Positions 25,921-34,160 of a DNA stretch of 64,000 bases are shown here, piece after piece. Each line of letters opens with the position of its first letter. The first letter of the stretch is position 1. This stretch comes from SVTX01 sp045612105. GTDB lineage: Bacteria > Bacillota > Clostridia > Oscillospirales > CAG-272. The DNA is taken from assembly GCA_045612105.1 (NCBI GenBank), contig JAZKYL010000110.1, positions 1 to 64,000 of the forward strand, written 5' to 3'. The translations under genes were made by a program, and so were the position numbers. Under the pieces are notes generated by a model. The model was not told the DNA's origin. It saw only the letters and a program-made list of their open reading frames with translations, and searched no databases.

Positions 25921-27132
25921 TTAATTATCTTCTATTTTTAGTAAATGATTTTTATTGCTGTATGATTCTACATAATATGAGTTATAAAAAACCACATTAA
26001 GTTCCACGTTCATTTCATATAAAATCCAAAATTCTCTTAACAATGAAATCACCTTTGTCCTCCAAGCCTTATATTGCTCCTGAAGTTTAAGGTGGAAAGT
26101 AACAATTACACTTTTTGCGTGATACACAAAATAGTATTCTTCAATAATATTTGAAATAGCGTTGTTAGTTCGTTCGCAAATTAAAATTAACAAACTAACA
26201 TTAAAGTCTTTATTCCCGATTCTTATAAAATCCCTAGTTCTACCTTTGTTGATATCAATTGTCTTTTTATTACAAGACTCTTTTTTACTTATTGTAATTA
26301 TATCTCCTTGGCTATATCTTATCAGAGGCATCGCTCTATTACATAAGTTTGTAACTATTGCATTCCCTTCTCCACTATCAAATATCCCATGTTCTGTCAA
26401 CACTTCCACATAAACATTCTGGGATATGATCATGTTATGGTCAACTTCATAAGCTATAGAATTCATTTCAGTAGATCCATACATATTGGTAATTGGGAAA
26501 CCAAATATTTTGTGTGCTCGTTTTCTCAATGTATTTGTTAATATTTCTCCAAAGCACTCTATATATCGTATTGTCTCAACGGGCGTTTTGTTGCATTTCT
26601 CATAGAAATCTAATATTCTATTCAATGTGGATGGTTGAATATAAAGCCAATCTGGAGAAAAGGTGTTAATTAAATCACATATAATCGGAGCATTTGTTTC
26701 TTCATTTAAACAGGATTTACATATGTGCATCTCATTGTTTTTTATATAATGCATTTTTTTAGGTTCAGAAACTGGCTCATTATTTATATACTTAAAACTA
26801 ATTTTTCTACTTATGGGTGATATATTATGATAACGCTTTCTAAGCCTCCATGTCTCTATCATAGATTCATTGTAATCATTTAAATCCCAGTATATATCGA
26901 CTGGCATACCGCTTGATCCTGACGATTTAAAATGAATAAGCCTTTGCATATAATATTTTTCGTAAGCGCCTTCAGAAAACAAATTATATCTATTCTCTTG
27001 AAGCTTCTGCCTTGTCAAAATTGGGTACTGAGAAATATCGGTTGGATCAGTAATCTTGTACTCTTTTATAATGTTTTTGTAAAACTCATTATGCTCAGAA
27101 ACATATCTCAGCATTTCTTCAAGTTTCGACAT
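25921..27132 (-). CDS. PaaK/CapK-like AMP-forming ligase
   Basis: This 403-residue ANL-superfamily member is similar to phenylacetate-CoA ligases. The start is ATG at 27132 behind CGGAGGTCAAAGAGA; the longer in-frame extension overlaps the ACP gene further. Motifs seen are HFKSSGSSGMPVD (phosphate loop), NMYGSTEMNS (A5-like), LIRYSQGD and GRTRDFIRIG. The C-terminal domain is short and divergent. It overlaps the acyl carrier protein gene by 14 bases. It could load an acyl or aryl group onto the ACP, or adenylate a peptide carboxylate. Substrate unknown. Confidence 0.82.
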   Translation of the reverse strand: MSKLEEMLRYVSEHNEFYKNIIKEYKITDPTDISQYPILTRQKLQENRYNLFSEGAYEKYYMQRLIHFKSSGSSGMPVDIYWDLNDYNESMIETWRLRKRYHNISPISRKISFKYINNEPVSEPKKMHYIKNNEMHICKSCLNEETNAPIICDLINTFSPDWLYIQPSTLNRILDFYEKCNKTPVETIRYIECFGEILTNTLRKRAHKIFGFPITNMYGSTEMNSIAYEVDHNMIISQNVYVEVLTEHGIFDSGEGNAIVTNLCNRAMPLIRYSQGDIITISKKESCNKKTIDINKGRTRDFIRIGNKDFNVSLLILICERTNNAISNIIEEYYFVYHAKSVIVTFHLKLQEQYKAWRTKVISLLREFWILYEMNVELNVVFYNSYYVESYSNKNHLLKIEDN

Positions 27133-27415
27133 TCTCTTTGACCTCCGATCCCTCTGATTTCTTTGAAAGTTCGTTTTCAATAACAGAAACGATATCGGCT
27201 ACACACTTGAAATTTTCAAGTAGTAGCATATCATCCGGAACTTCTATATTAAAGTGTGCTTCTACCTCCACTACGATAGAAATAAAGGTTATTGAATCCA
27301 TTCCCAAATCATCTATCAAATCTATGTATTCAATGATATCAACACCAAAACCTTTGTCTTCGAAAAGCTCGGACACTAGCTCAATTACTTCTTGTTTTAT
27401 CGTCTCTGTTGTCAT
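27119..27415 (-). CDS. acyl carrier protein
   Basis: This 98-residue carrier protein has the phosphopantetheine site at S41 in DDLGMDSITFISI, within a typical four-helix ACP pattern, and an extended Lys/Glu-rich C-terminal tail (about 20 residues). It is embedded between two adenylating enzymes and overlaps the next gene. ACP-related proteins are known from memory in Clostridium Clo7bot-type peptide systems (TIGR04069), which fits. It needs a 4'-phosphopantetheinyl transferase; none is encoded here, so the host enzyme must serve. Confidence 0.9.
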   Translation of the reverse strand: MTTETIKQEVIELVSELFEDKGFGVDIIEYIDLIDDLGMDSITFISIVVEVEAHFNIEVPDDMLLLENFKCVADIVSVIENELSKKSEGSEVKENVET

Positions 27416-27419
27416 AATT

Positions 27420-28760
27420 TTACTCCTGACCTATGTATTTTCTTAAATAGATTTGTACTTCACGCGTAGATACTTTCCCGTTTGGGGTTATCGGCATGGC
27501 ATCACATCTCAAGAAAAATCTTGGAACTTCGTACACTAGTAATTTTGTTTTAAGTTTTTCCTTGAGGTCTCGGTCGATCTCATTCTCGTTTGCGTACAAA
27601 CAACCTATAAATTCGTTGCCGTTCAATTCTACCTTGACAACTGCGCATTCTTTTACATCACTTTGCTCAACAATCTGCTTTTCAATTTCACTGGGATATA
27701 TCTTGTGAGAATCAATTATAATGACATCATCCACTCTGTTTATAATATGCAGTTCGGCATTAGCATCGATATAACCAACATCGCCTGTATTATGCCAGCC
27801 TTCATACAAAGAGTTATGTTTATTTTCTCCAACAATATATCCAGCAAAAACACTTGGTGTTTTTACATGTATAGTGCCGTATACGCCATCTGAGACGATA
27901 CTTCCCTGCTCATTCACAATTTTAATGTCTACATCCTTAATAGGCTTTCCAACGGAATTGCTTTTGCAGCAATCTGATCTCTGAGCGGTAACTCTCGGTC
28001 CTGCCTCAGACAATCCATATACATTGTAAATTGGAATATCAGCAAATACTGCATGCGCTTTCTCATAAATCCTATCATTCAGTATAGATCCGCTAACATA
28101 AATAGTTCTTAAAGAAGATATGTCATATTTTTTTCGCTCGTACTCATCTGCAAACATCGACACTAACGTAGGATTTAAGCAAATAATAGTAACCCCTAAT
28201 ATATTTATATTATTCAAAACATATCTCGGCGGAACAATGGTAGGGGCGACTACTAATTTCATTCTTGTTTTAAGCGCCACCAACAATTCTCCCGTTAACG
28301 TTGATGAATGAGATAAGGTTTTAGCAATATAGATACAGTCCTCGACGGTCGGGTTCATGTAATCTATAATTGCGTCCGCGTTGGTATTAATAGCAAAATG
28401 CGATAAAATAATACCTTTTGATTTTCCTGTTGTTCCGGAGCTATATATCACAACTGCTTCGCTTCTGCTATAGTTCTCTTGGAAATTATCATAAATGCAG
28501 TTCGGCAATAATGCAGCCGAGCTATTTTGTTTTTCAAATGTAATAACATCAATGGAATTAGGAATTTCATTTTCAACTTTGGAAAACAAACCTTTTTCAA
28601 TAAAACAAGTGAGAACATCTGCTTCAATCATCATTTCTACTGCAGTTGAGAAAGGAATACGCCAATCCAACAAAACCGCACAATCGCCGTTATTCCAAAT
28701 ATCGATTAAGGTATTTATATATCCAATAGAATTTTCCCCGATCAATGCACATCTTGCCAT
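27420..28760 (-). CDS. acyl-CoA synthetase-like AMP-binding ligase
   Basis: This 446-residue ANL enzyme has YSSGTTGKSKG at 106-116, YNVYGLSEAGP (A5), GWHNTGDVGYID (A7), IINRVDDVIIIDSHKIYP (A8) and the catalytic Lys K429 in TPNGKVS (A10). It is shorter at the N-terminus than typical 500-residue synthetases. It ends five bases before the ACP gene and is the best candidate to acylate S41 of that ACP. The active-site pocket residues cannot be read for substrate. The ribosome site is GAGGAGTGAAG. Confidence 0.88.
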   Translation of the reverse strand: MARCALIGENSIGYINTLIDIWNNGDCAVLLDWRIPFSTAVEMMIEADVLTCFIEKGLFSKVENEIPNSIDVITFEKQNSSAALLPNCIYDNFQENYSRSEAVVIYSSGTTGKSKGIILSHFAINTNADAIIDYMNPTVEDCIYIAKTLSHSSTLTGELLVALKTRMKLVVAPTIVPPRYVLNNINILGVTIICLNPTLVSMFADEYERKKYDISSLRTIYVSGSILNDRIYEKAHAVFADIPIYNVYGLSEAGPRVTAQRSDCCKSNSVGKPIKDVDIKIVNEQGSIVSDGVYGTIHVKTPSVFAGYIVGENKHNSLYEGWHNTGDVGYIDANAELHIINRVDDVIIIDSHKIYPSEIEKQIVEQSDVKECAVVKVELNGNEFIGCLYANENEIDRDLKEKLKTKLLVYEVPRFFLRCDAMPITPNGKVSTREVQIYLRKYIGQE

Positions 28761-28775
28761 ACATTACTTCACTCC

Positions 28776-29270
28776 TCAAATTATAAATTCTGAAATTTCT
28801 TTGCGCCCCGGTTCTTTTGAATTCACCCTTTTATATCCTATGGAAACAACCCCCATAAGCTCCAACTTGTCATCAACCTGAAGCAATTCTTTTAATTGAA
28901 ATTCATTATCTAACAAATCACCTATCCAACAGCTTGAAACATCTTGTGCATGTGCAGCCAGTAACATGTTCTGTATTACTGCTCCACACGATTGAACGTC
29001 TTTTAGGTGATGAAAAGATTCTTTTTTGTTCAAAAAAACAATTATTAAACTAGATGCACTTTTCAACCAAGCTGATCCTTTTGACATCTGGGCCACCTGA
29101 CATATCGTTTCTTTTTGGCTAATAATTTTGAATTTCCAAGGTTGTGTATTATGTACAGATGGAGCACTTATACCAGCTCTCACTATACTCTCTATCTTGT
29201 CATCTTCAACAATTTTTGAGCTATACAATCTAACGCTTCGTCTTGATAGGATACATTCAATTACATTCAT
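28776..29270 (-). CDS. nitroreductase-family flavoprotein
   Basis: This protein of about 164 residues begins ILSRRSVRLYSSK and contains ISAPSVHNTQPWKFK, both typical of FMN-dependent nitroreductase-fold oxidoreductases. The start is set at the ATG 29270, the usual position for the family; a TTG at 29306 would add 12 residues and neither has a strong ribosome site. It is the first gene after the LytTR-repeat promoter. In RiPP pathways this fold oxidises azolines or makes dehydro residues; here the role could be oxidation of the peptide or of an acyl group. Confidence 0.85.
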   Translation of the reverse strand: MNVIECILSRRSVRLYSSKIVEDDKIESIVRAGISAPSVHNTQPWKFKIISQKETICQVAQMSKGSAWLKSASSLIIVFLNKKESFHHLKDVQSCGAVIQNMLLAAHAQDVSSCWIGDLLDNEFQLKELLQVDDKLELMGVVSIGYKRVNSKEPGRKEISEFII

Positions 29271-29369
29271 ATATAAATCCAATTTGTTTTTAACAGTTTT
29301 CTCCAATTATAACTAGCATATTATCACTTAAAGATCATAATATCATATAATTAATTATTCTTCCATTTT

Positions 29370-29436
29370 ATAGTATCATATATCAATATCATTTTCAAGG
29401 CATAGGGATAATTAACGAATTATAGGGATAATTAAC
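29370..29436 (-). promoter_or_regulatory. quorum-responsive promoter of the peptide operon (P3-like)
   Basis: On the minus strand two copies of GTTAATTATCCC (29436-29425 and 29416-29405) are spaced 20 bp apart. They are followed by TTGAAA (29398-29393), 17 bases, and a weak -10 TACTAT (29375-29370). The GTTAA core and two-turn spacing match LytTR/AgrA-type direct repeats, and position relative to the promoter matches Staphylococcus agr promoters. The same repeat pair precedes agrB. Confidence 0.78.
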
Positions 29437-29472
29437 AAAAACGCCATTGATACTAAATCAATGACGTTTTTT
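29437..29472 (-). terminator. terminator after the sensor kinase gene
   Basis: On the minus strand ACGTCATTGAT pairs with ATCAATGGCGT (one wobble) over a 5-base loop, flanked by A- and T-runs. It stops the kinase transcript just before the repeat-bearing promoter, so the peptide operon is separately controlled. Confidence 0.82.
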
Positions 29473-29501
29473 ATTAAAGTATAATATGAATTAAATCCCA
29501 C

Positions 29502-30791
29502 TTAGTTGTAAGGTAAAATTATTTGCACTCCAAAATTATTGTTCTCCTCAAAGTAGTCTATAAGTCCCCTGTATTTGCTGACTGTTGTCTCAACGATCTG
29601 ATGCCCCAAACCGTGAAGTTCCGGAGAACTTTTTGTAGAATTTAATCGTTTGTTATTTTTTAAAACAGATTCACCAATACTGTTTTTGCATATTATGATA
29701 CGGTTTGAGTTTTTTTGCAAAAATAAAAGTTCTATTCTTTTTTCACCAGTTACCTTCTCCTGCGCCTCGATGGCATTATCAAGAATATTTCCTAAAATAC
29801 TGACCATGTCAATATCGTCGACATCACTAAAGTTTCCAACATAACCTGAGACAAGCACCTGCACTCCGTCAAGATTAGATAGTTTGGAATTTATTACGTA
29901 ATCTATGACTGTATTTCCCGATTTTATAAGATCTCCCATACTGTTCACAGTATTGTCTAATTCGGAAAAATACTGTATTCCAGAATCGTATTTTCCTTCG
30001 TTTAGAAGCCCCTTCACCACGCCGAAATGATTTTTCAAATCGTGCTTAAGCTTTCGTATGTTAGCCCAGATCGTATTCACCTCTTCCATTCTCGATCTTT
30101 CAAAATCTCTTTGCTTGTTCAGCATAGCCAACTCGTATTTGTGGCGAAGCAGCTGCTGCACTTGATTTATCATTATATATAGAATAATGTTCAAAAGCAC
30201 AAGTATAATTGCTAAAGCAAGAGCCAAAACGTCGGTCTCAGGAGAGGTGCTTTGAGCCGCCATCTTCATTAATGCGCCAAGACCAAGCGCAGTTGCCACA
30301 GTAAATAAAAATGATAAAAGAGCACTTTTTACATTAATATCTTTTTCCTTACGGAAAATTAAAAGCATAAACTTATAGAAGGCAAACTGAGCCAATTTGC
30401 ATATGATGATGTAAATTACTCTCACATATGACTGCGAGCCTTGCATTACCATACCCATTTGGTCAATAAAAAGAGAAAAAACGGAATAAATCATACTATT
30501 AAATAGCATAGGCTCTATAACGAAAAGTGTCGCTGAGAATATCGGCCAAAGAGCAAATTTCTTTCTGAGGCTCAAGGCAAAGCCCATAGCTATCAAAAAC
30601 GAACCAAGCATATACAAAAGATCGAAACCATACAAAAAATGATCAGCCGTCAACTGATATACAAGCAATAATGTCGCCCACAAAGCGGTTATCGGCCTTT
30701 TTTTCAGAGGGATATCATTGAAACGTGTAATAAACCATAAAAGGAACAAAACATCTACAACCGTAGCTGTAATCTCAGCTATCATATTCAT
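29502..30791 (-). CDS. agrC: AgrC-like sensor histidine kinase
   Basis: This 429-residue kinase has about six N-terminal membrane helices (to about residue 210), a dimerisation helix with the phospho-accepting His at about 250 in KLKHDLKNHFG, and a GHKL ATPase domain with SILGNILDNAIEA and GLGHQIVE. This is the layout of AgrC/HPK10 receptors for cyclic peptides. The start is ATG at 30791, in a 4-base ATGA overlap with the response-regulator stop, with TAAGGAGG 11 bases upstream. It should sense the peptide made from the agrD product and phosphorylate the LytTR regulator. Confidence 0.88.
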   Translation of the reverse strand: MNMIAEITATVVDVLFLLWFITRFNDIPLKKRPITALWATLLLVYQLTADHFLYGFDLLYMLGSFLIAMGFALSLRKKFALWPIFSATLFVIEPMLFNSMIYSVFSLFIDQMGMVMQGSQSYVRVIYIIICKLAQFAFYKFMLLIFRKEKDINVKSALLSFLFTVATALGLGALMKMAAQSTSPETDVLALALAIILVLLNIILYIMINQVQQLLRHKYELAMLNKQRDFERSRMEEVNTIWANIRKLKHDLKNHFGVVKGLLNEGKYDSGIQYFSELDNTVNSMGDLIKSGNTVIDYVINSKLSNLDGVQVLVSGYVGNFSDVDDIDMVSILGNILDNAIEAQEKVTGEKRIELLFLQKNSNRIIICKNSIGESVLKNNKRLNSTKSSPELHGLGHQIVETTVSKYRGLIDYFEENNNFGVQIILPYN

Positions 30792-31519
30792 GTTCCAAAG
30801 CACCTCCTTACATATTCCATATATGCCTTCTTAAAACCTTGCATACGCTTTTGGGAAATAGGTAGAGCAGAACTACCTACAAGAACCATATCATTTTCAA
30901 GCAATCTCTCCATATGCTCAAGATTTATTAAATATGCAGAATGTATGCGAAAAAAATCTCTACTATTTACGGCTTTTTCAAGTTCCGTAAGCGTTCCACG
31001 ACAAAGATAGGTTTTGTTATGTATTAAAAAAATCTTATAATAATTCCGTTCACTTTCTGCATAAAGTATTGAACTAAGCTCAACATTCTTAACTCCAAAT
31101 GTTGTGTTAAGAATCAATCGTCGCTCTGATTCGTGACTTTTTTCAACAATTCGCCTCAAAATTTTTGAAAATTCTTCTGTAATATGTGATTTGCGAATGT
31201 ATGCAAACGGAAAAAAATCAAATGAATTATAAACAAAATTATCATAAGCAGACATGAAAACAATTTTTATTCCCTTGTATTGGTTACACAGCACCTTAGC
31301 TACCTCAAAACCACTAAGCCCTGGCATATCAATATCAAGAAGAATTACATCAACGTGGTTGTTCGCTATATATTCAAGAGCACTATTCCCACTTCCAAAT
31401 GCAGGACCAACCTCAAAGTCCTCACCATCTGGCAAAATACGCCTACATTCTTTTTCAACATAACCTTTTAAAACACTCAAAAACTGACTACTATCATCGC
31501 ATAATACAATACGTAACAT
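30788..31519 (-). CDS. agrA: AgrA-like LytTR response regulator
   Basis: This 243-residue regulator has a receiver domain with D8/D9, phospho-acceptor D62 in LLDIDMPGLSG and a conserved Lys (YIRKSH). The C-terminal LytTR DNA-binding domain has FFRIHSAYLINLEHMERL and LPISQKRMQGFKKAY. LytTR proteins bind paired direct repeats about two helical turns apart, and such pairs occur at 29405-29436 and 32406-32437. It precedes the kinase gene, the reverse of Staphylococcus order (BDCA). Own consensus promoter upstream. Confidence 0.9.
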   Translation of the reverse strand: MLRIVLCDDSSQFLSVLKGYVEKECRRILPDGEDFEVGPAFGSGNSALEYIANNHVDVILLDIDMPGLSGFEVAKVLCNQYKGIKIVFMSAYDNFVYNSFDFFPFAYIRKSHITEEFSKILRRIVEKSHESERRLILNTTFGVKNVELSSILYAESERNYYKIFLIHNKTYLCRGTLTELEKAVNSRDFFRIHSAYLINLEHMERLLENDMVLVGSSALPISQKRMQGFKKAYMEYVRRCFGT

Positions 31520-31562
31520 ATTATCCTCTTTTTTGTTATCTTTTATTGCTCATTCTAGATTA

Positions 31563-31591
31563 ATTATATCATAAACATATTATTAAGTCAA
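31563..31591 (-). promoter_or_regulatory. strong promoter for response regulator and kinase
   Basis: TTGACT, 17 bases, TATAAT on the minus strand, just after the agrD terminator. With no repeat pair nearby it should give constitutive two-component expression, so that the quorum circuit is always ready to sense. Confidence 0.85.
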
Positions 31592-31603
31592 CTATATAAG
31601 GAA

Positions 31604-31633
31604 GAAACGAGGGTAACACCGCACCCTCGTTTC
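31604..31633 (-). terminator. terminator after agrD
   Basis: GAAACGAGGGT and ACCCTCGTTTC form a perfect 11-bp stem with an 8-base loop; the minus-strand exit is TTCCTTATAT. It separates the agrBD transcript from the agrA-agrC transcript. Confidence 0.85.
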
Positions 31634-31644
31634 CAATAACACTA

Positions 31645-31770
31645 TCACTTGCCAATCTTCTTCATATCGGGTTCCTTAGGCTGATATGCATTCCACATAG
31701 AAGCCATTCCAGCACCGGACTTTGCAGAAACAAGTGCAAGTTTTGCAAGTACCTTGTCAAGAATTCTCAT
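31645..31770 (-). CDS. agrD: AgrD-like autoinducer precursor, 41 aa
   Basis: This short gene overlaps the end of agrB by 14 bases. The product has an amphipathic N-terminal helix (MRILDKVLAKLALVSAKSG), a core AGMASMWNAY, and the conserved QPKEPD recognition segment before a basic tail. The family normally forms a thiolactone via Cys; there is no Cys, so a lactone via S24 is the likely ring chemistry (ring about S24-W26-A28 or Y29). The ribosome site is AAAGGAGATCAAAA. Processed by the AgrB-like protein encoded upstream. Confidence 0.9.
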   Translation of the reverse strand: MRILDKVLAKLALVSAKSGAGMASMWNAYQPKEPDMKKIGK

Positions 31771-32335
31771 TTTTGATCTCCTTTCTGTTTTTTATAAATA
31801 GCAGAACCAAATCTGCTATCAAAGTAAAAAGAATAGCACTGCTCACAACCATCGATATTCTAGTGAGCCAAATACCAGCTGTGGCAAAAAACAAAAACAA
31901 AATAATGCTTGTAATTTTATGCCTTAATCTTTGTTTGGGTAAAGTTTTCTTGTTCGGATGTTTAATAGGTGCAAAAACTATAAGCAATATAATGCCTATT
32001 ATAAGAATTAGCAAATAATGCATCAGAGAAACTTGAATAAAGCTAGAAACAAGTAAAACCGCGCCATACGTTAGCAATGTAACAAACGAACAAAAAAAAT
32101 AAGTTTTTGCATGATATCCACCAGTAAAACTTCTAAGCAAAATAAACACACATAAAAATGCAATCGTTTGTGATAATCTATTTAAAATCACACCACATAT
32201 TATAACAAGCGTGGTACTAAATAAAAACGAAATGAGAAGCTCAAATCCATATACATAAATATCAAACATTTCATCATTTATGGTTTTATTTAATACAAGT
32301 TTTTTTGTTAATATAGTAGCAATTTTATTAAGCAT
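31757..32335 (-). CDS. agrB: AgrB-like peptidase/transporter
   Basis: This 192-residue membrane protein has about five helices. The catalytic pair is H75 and C82 within RSFTGGYHAKTYFFC, the signature of AgrB cysteine peptidases, which cleave the AgrD C-terminus and help cyclise and export it. It overlaps agrD. Transcription should start at the repeat-bearing promoter 32372-32437, giving autoinduction. The ribosome site is GTTTAGGAATCG. Confidence 0.92.
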   Translation of the reverse strand: MLNKIATILTKKLVLNKTINDEMFDIYVYGFELLISFLFSTTLVIICGVILNRLSQTIAFLCVFILLRSFTGGYHAKTYFFCSFVTLLTYGAVLLVSSFIQVSLMHYLLILIIGIILLIVFAPIKHPNKKTLPKQRLRHKITSIILFLFFATAGIWLTRISMVVSSAILFTLIADLVLLFIKNRKEIKNENS

Positions 32336-32371
32336 AATCGATTCCTAAACACCACAAATAGGTTTTTTTCT

Positions 32372-32437
32372 ATTATATCATAATAATTGCAAATTTGTTG
32401 ACTTTGGGATAATTAACGAGTTTTGGGGATAATTAAA
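32372..32437 (-). promoter_or_regulatory. autoinducible agrBD promoter (P2-like)
   Basis: On the minus strand two repeats, TTTAATTATCCC and GTTAATTATCCC, are spaced 20 bp apart (32437-32406). They are followed 28 bases later by a perfect TATAAT (32377-32372), but the -35 position reads CAACAA. A good -10 with no -35 and an upstream LytTR repeat pair is the hallmark of an activator-dependent promoter. Confidence 0.8.
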
Positions 32438-32491
32438 AGCGGATTTCAATAATCATTCACAAAATGACAATTGAAATCCACAAAAATATAC

Positions 32492-32776
32492 CTATATCCA
32501 AAATATATCGATTGATAAATTACTTATTGCAGCATTATCTGTACAATATACATACGACACTTCTACAATGTTGTCTGCTGAATCTTGCAAAACTCGAATC
32601 GATGAAACGTAGTCAATTGGTTTAGTTTTTTCAATTAACTCACATATTTGACCATACCACTTTTCAGTCCTTAAACTATAATCATATGGATCAATATCAC
32701 TTTTACCACTTTGTTTGATGGTATTAAATTTATGCTCATTTAATCTCTTTTTTAAATGTTGAAGATATATATTCAA
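32492..32776 (-). CDS. hypothetical protein, about 94 aa
   Basis: Unrecognised soluble protein (LKKRLNEHKFNTIKQSGKSD, later YVSSIRVLQDSADNIVEVSY). The start is taken as TTG at 32776 with TAGGAGGTGTTTTAGA; an ATG at 32797 precedes that ribosome site. It lies between the integrase and agrB on the same strand, in a very A+T-rich setting. No functional clue. Confidence 0.5.
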   Translation of the reverse strand: MNIYLQHLKKRLNEHKFNTIKQSGKSDIDPYDYSLRTEKWYGQICELIEKTKPIDYVSSIRVLQDSADNIVEVSYVYCTDNAAISNLSIDIFWI

Positions 32777-32829
32777 TCTAAAACACCTCCTACACATTCA
32801 CATGATTTTTATTTTTGTTTATTTTGTTC

Positions 32830-32986
32830 ATCTATTCATATAATAAGTGTCCTAATCACATATGATATTAGCACACAATGGTCAATTTGTCAATGGCTTT
32901 CTACATATGCATTTTAATTTTTACGATTATAAGCAATAATTAATGTGTTTTATTATTTTTCTTGTTCATTTATTATATGAATAGAT
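32830..32986. repeat. 17-bp perfect inverted repeat beside the integrase gene
   Basis: ATCTATTCATATAATAA at 32830-32846 and its exact complement at 32970-32986 flank 123 bp just 3' of the integrase gene. Inverted arm sites next to a tyrosine recombinase gene often bind Int or mark an attachment region. No gene lies between the arms. Confidence 0.65.
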
Positions 32987-32993
32987 GCTAATT

Positions 32994-33923
32994 TTAGAGA
33001 CGATGTCCAATTTGGTTCATATATTTTTTCTTGTGTTCCATGAAAGAGTGCACATATCTATTCAAGGTTATTGTGGAATTTTTGTGACCTAATATCTCTG
33101 ACAATGACTTTACATCCATACCACACTCAACAGCTCGTGTAGCAAAAGTATGTCTAAGAGAATGAAATCCACGATGAGATATATTTTGCTTTTTCAAAAG
33201 CAATTCAAAACTACGCTGATAGGATCTTACAGTGATAACTTTATCACCATCCGAAACCACGTATTTTGAATTGCTTTTGTTTTTTATGTCCTGCAAGATC
33301 GGAATGATTTGATTCGGGATCGGTATTATCCTACATGAACTATCGTTTTTAGGTGTTCCAGTAATACGGCAGAAACACCCGTTTTCACCTCTTCCATCAT
33401 AACAACTTTTGGTAATACTCATCTCAGCATCAACAAAATTTATATCGTCCCACTCTAAAGCCAAAAGCTCCCCTATGCGCAATCCAGTATATAGACAAAG
33501 TACGACTCCAAACATCTTTATTCTACTATCAGACAAAACGGCTTGTTCGATAAGCTTTTGCTCTTCATTTGTAAAACTACCGACAGGCTTCTCTCTGCTC
33601 ATCGGGCACTTTATTTTATTCACGCAGTTGACTTTAGTAACTCCCAAGTTATATGCCATCAATAAAGATGATCGGAGGACAAGAACTATTGCATTAACAG
33701 AATTCGGAGCAAGTCCCTTCCCTGTTCTTTTGTTCCCTTTTTGCATTAAATCCACAATATATTTTTGTAATTCTCGCGCATCTAGTTCATCCATATCATA
33801 TTCACCAAACGCAGGAATAAGACGATTCTCGATTACAGCCGCATACTGTGAATACGTCCTCTTTTTAATGCTAGGCTTTTCATATAGTTCCAACCATTCA
33901 TTGAGCCAGTCTTTATAATTCAT
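32994..33923 (-). CDS. int: Tn916-type tyrosine recombinase (integrase)
   Basis: This recombinase of about 309 residues has an SAM-like core-binding N-terminal domain (MNYKDWLNEWLELYEKPS) and a catalytic domain with Arg in LYTGLRIGELLALEW, HSLRHTFATR (H-x-x-R), LGHKNSTITLNRYVH (H/K and nucleophile Y). All catalytic residues are present. The start is ATG at 33923 behind AGGAGAAAGAGGTGC; the longer frame lacks a ribosome site. It stands between the agr locus and the backbone, so it may move the cargo island or the entire ICE. No excisionase gene is recognisable nearby. Confidence 0.92.
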   Translation of the reverse strand: MNYKDWLNEWLELYEKPSIKKRTYSQYAAVIENRLIPAFGEYDMDELDARELQKYIVDLMQKGNKRTGKGLAPNSVNAIVLVLRSSLLMAYNLGVTKVNCVNKIKCPMSREKPVGSFTNEEQKLIEQAVLSDSRIKMFGVVLCLYTGLRIGELLALEWDDINFVDAEMSITKSCYDGRGENGCFCRITGTPKNDSSCRIIPIPNQIIPILQDIKNKSNSKYVVSDGDKVITVRSYQRSFELLLKKQNISHRGFHSLRHTFATRAVECGMDVKSLSEILGHKNSTITLNRYVHSFMEHKKKYMNQIGHRL

Positions 33924-33988
33924 TATGCACCTCTTTCTCCTAGTTTGAAGGATATTAATAAATATTTCTTCACAATATAACATAGTAT

Positions 33989-34065
33989 TTTGAAATATGA
34001 ATTCTATTTATTATTTCCACCTTGTTCTGAAAATTGCAAGTATTTATAAATCTTTTGAAATATGA
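33989..34065. repeat. 13-bp direct repeat upstream of the integrase gene
   Basis: TTTTGAAATATGA occurs at 33989-34001 and 34053-34065, 64 bp apart, in the integrase promoter region. These may be integrase arm-type or regulatory sites; in DNA this A+T-rich, chance is possible. Confidence 0.4.
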
Positions 34066-34160
34066 TTTGCTAAATATCATTCTTAATTAAGATATGTTAT
34101 TATGTGAAACAGATACTTCATATTATACCTAACAAATATTATGTAGAAATGCATATTTCA

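Noticed and set aside
32994..33983. Integrase start at 33983
   Set aside because: The extra 20 residues lack a ribosome site; ATG 33923 has GGAG/GAGG at good spacing and matches the family N-terminus.
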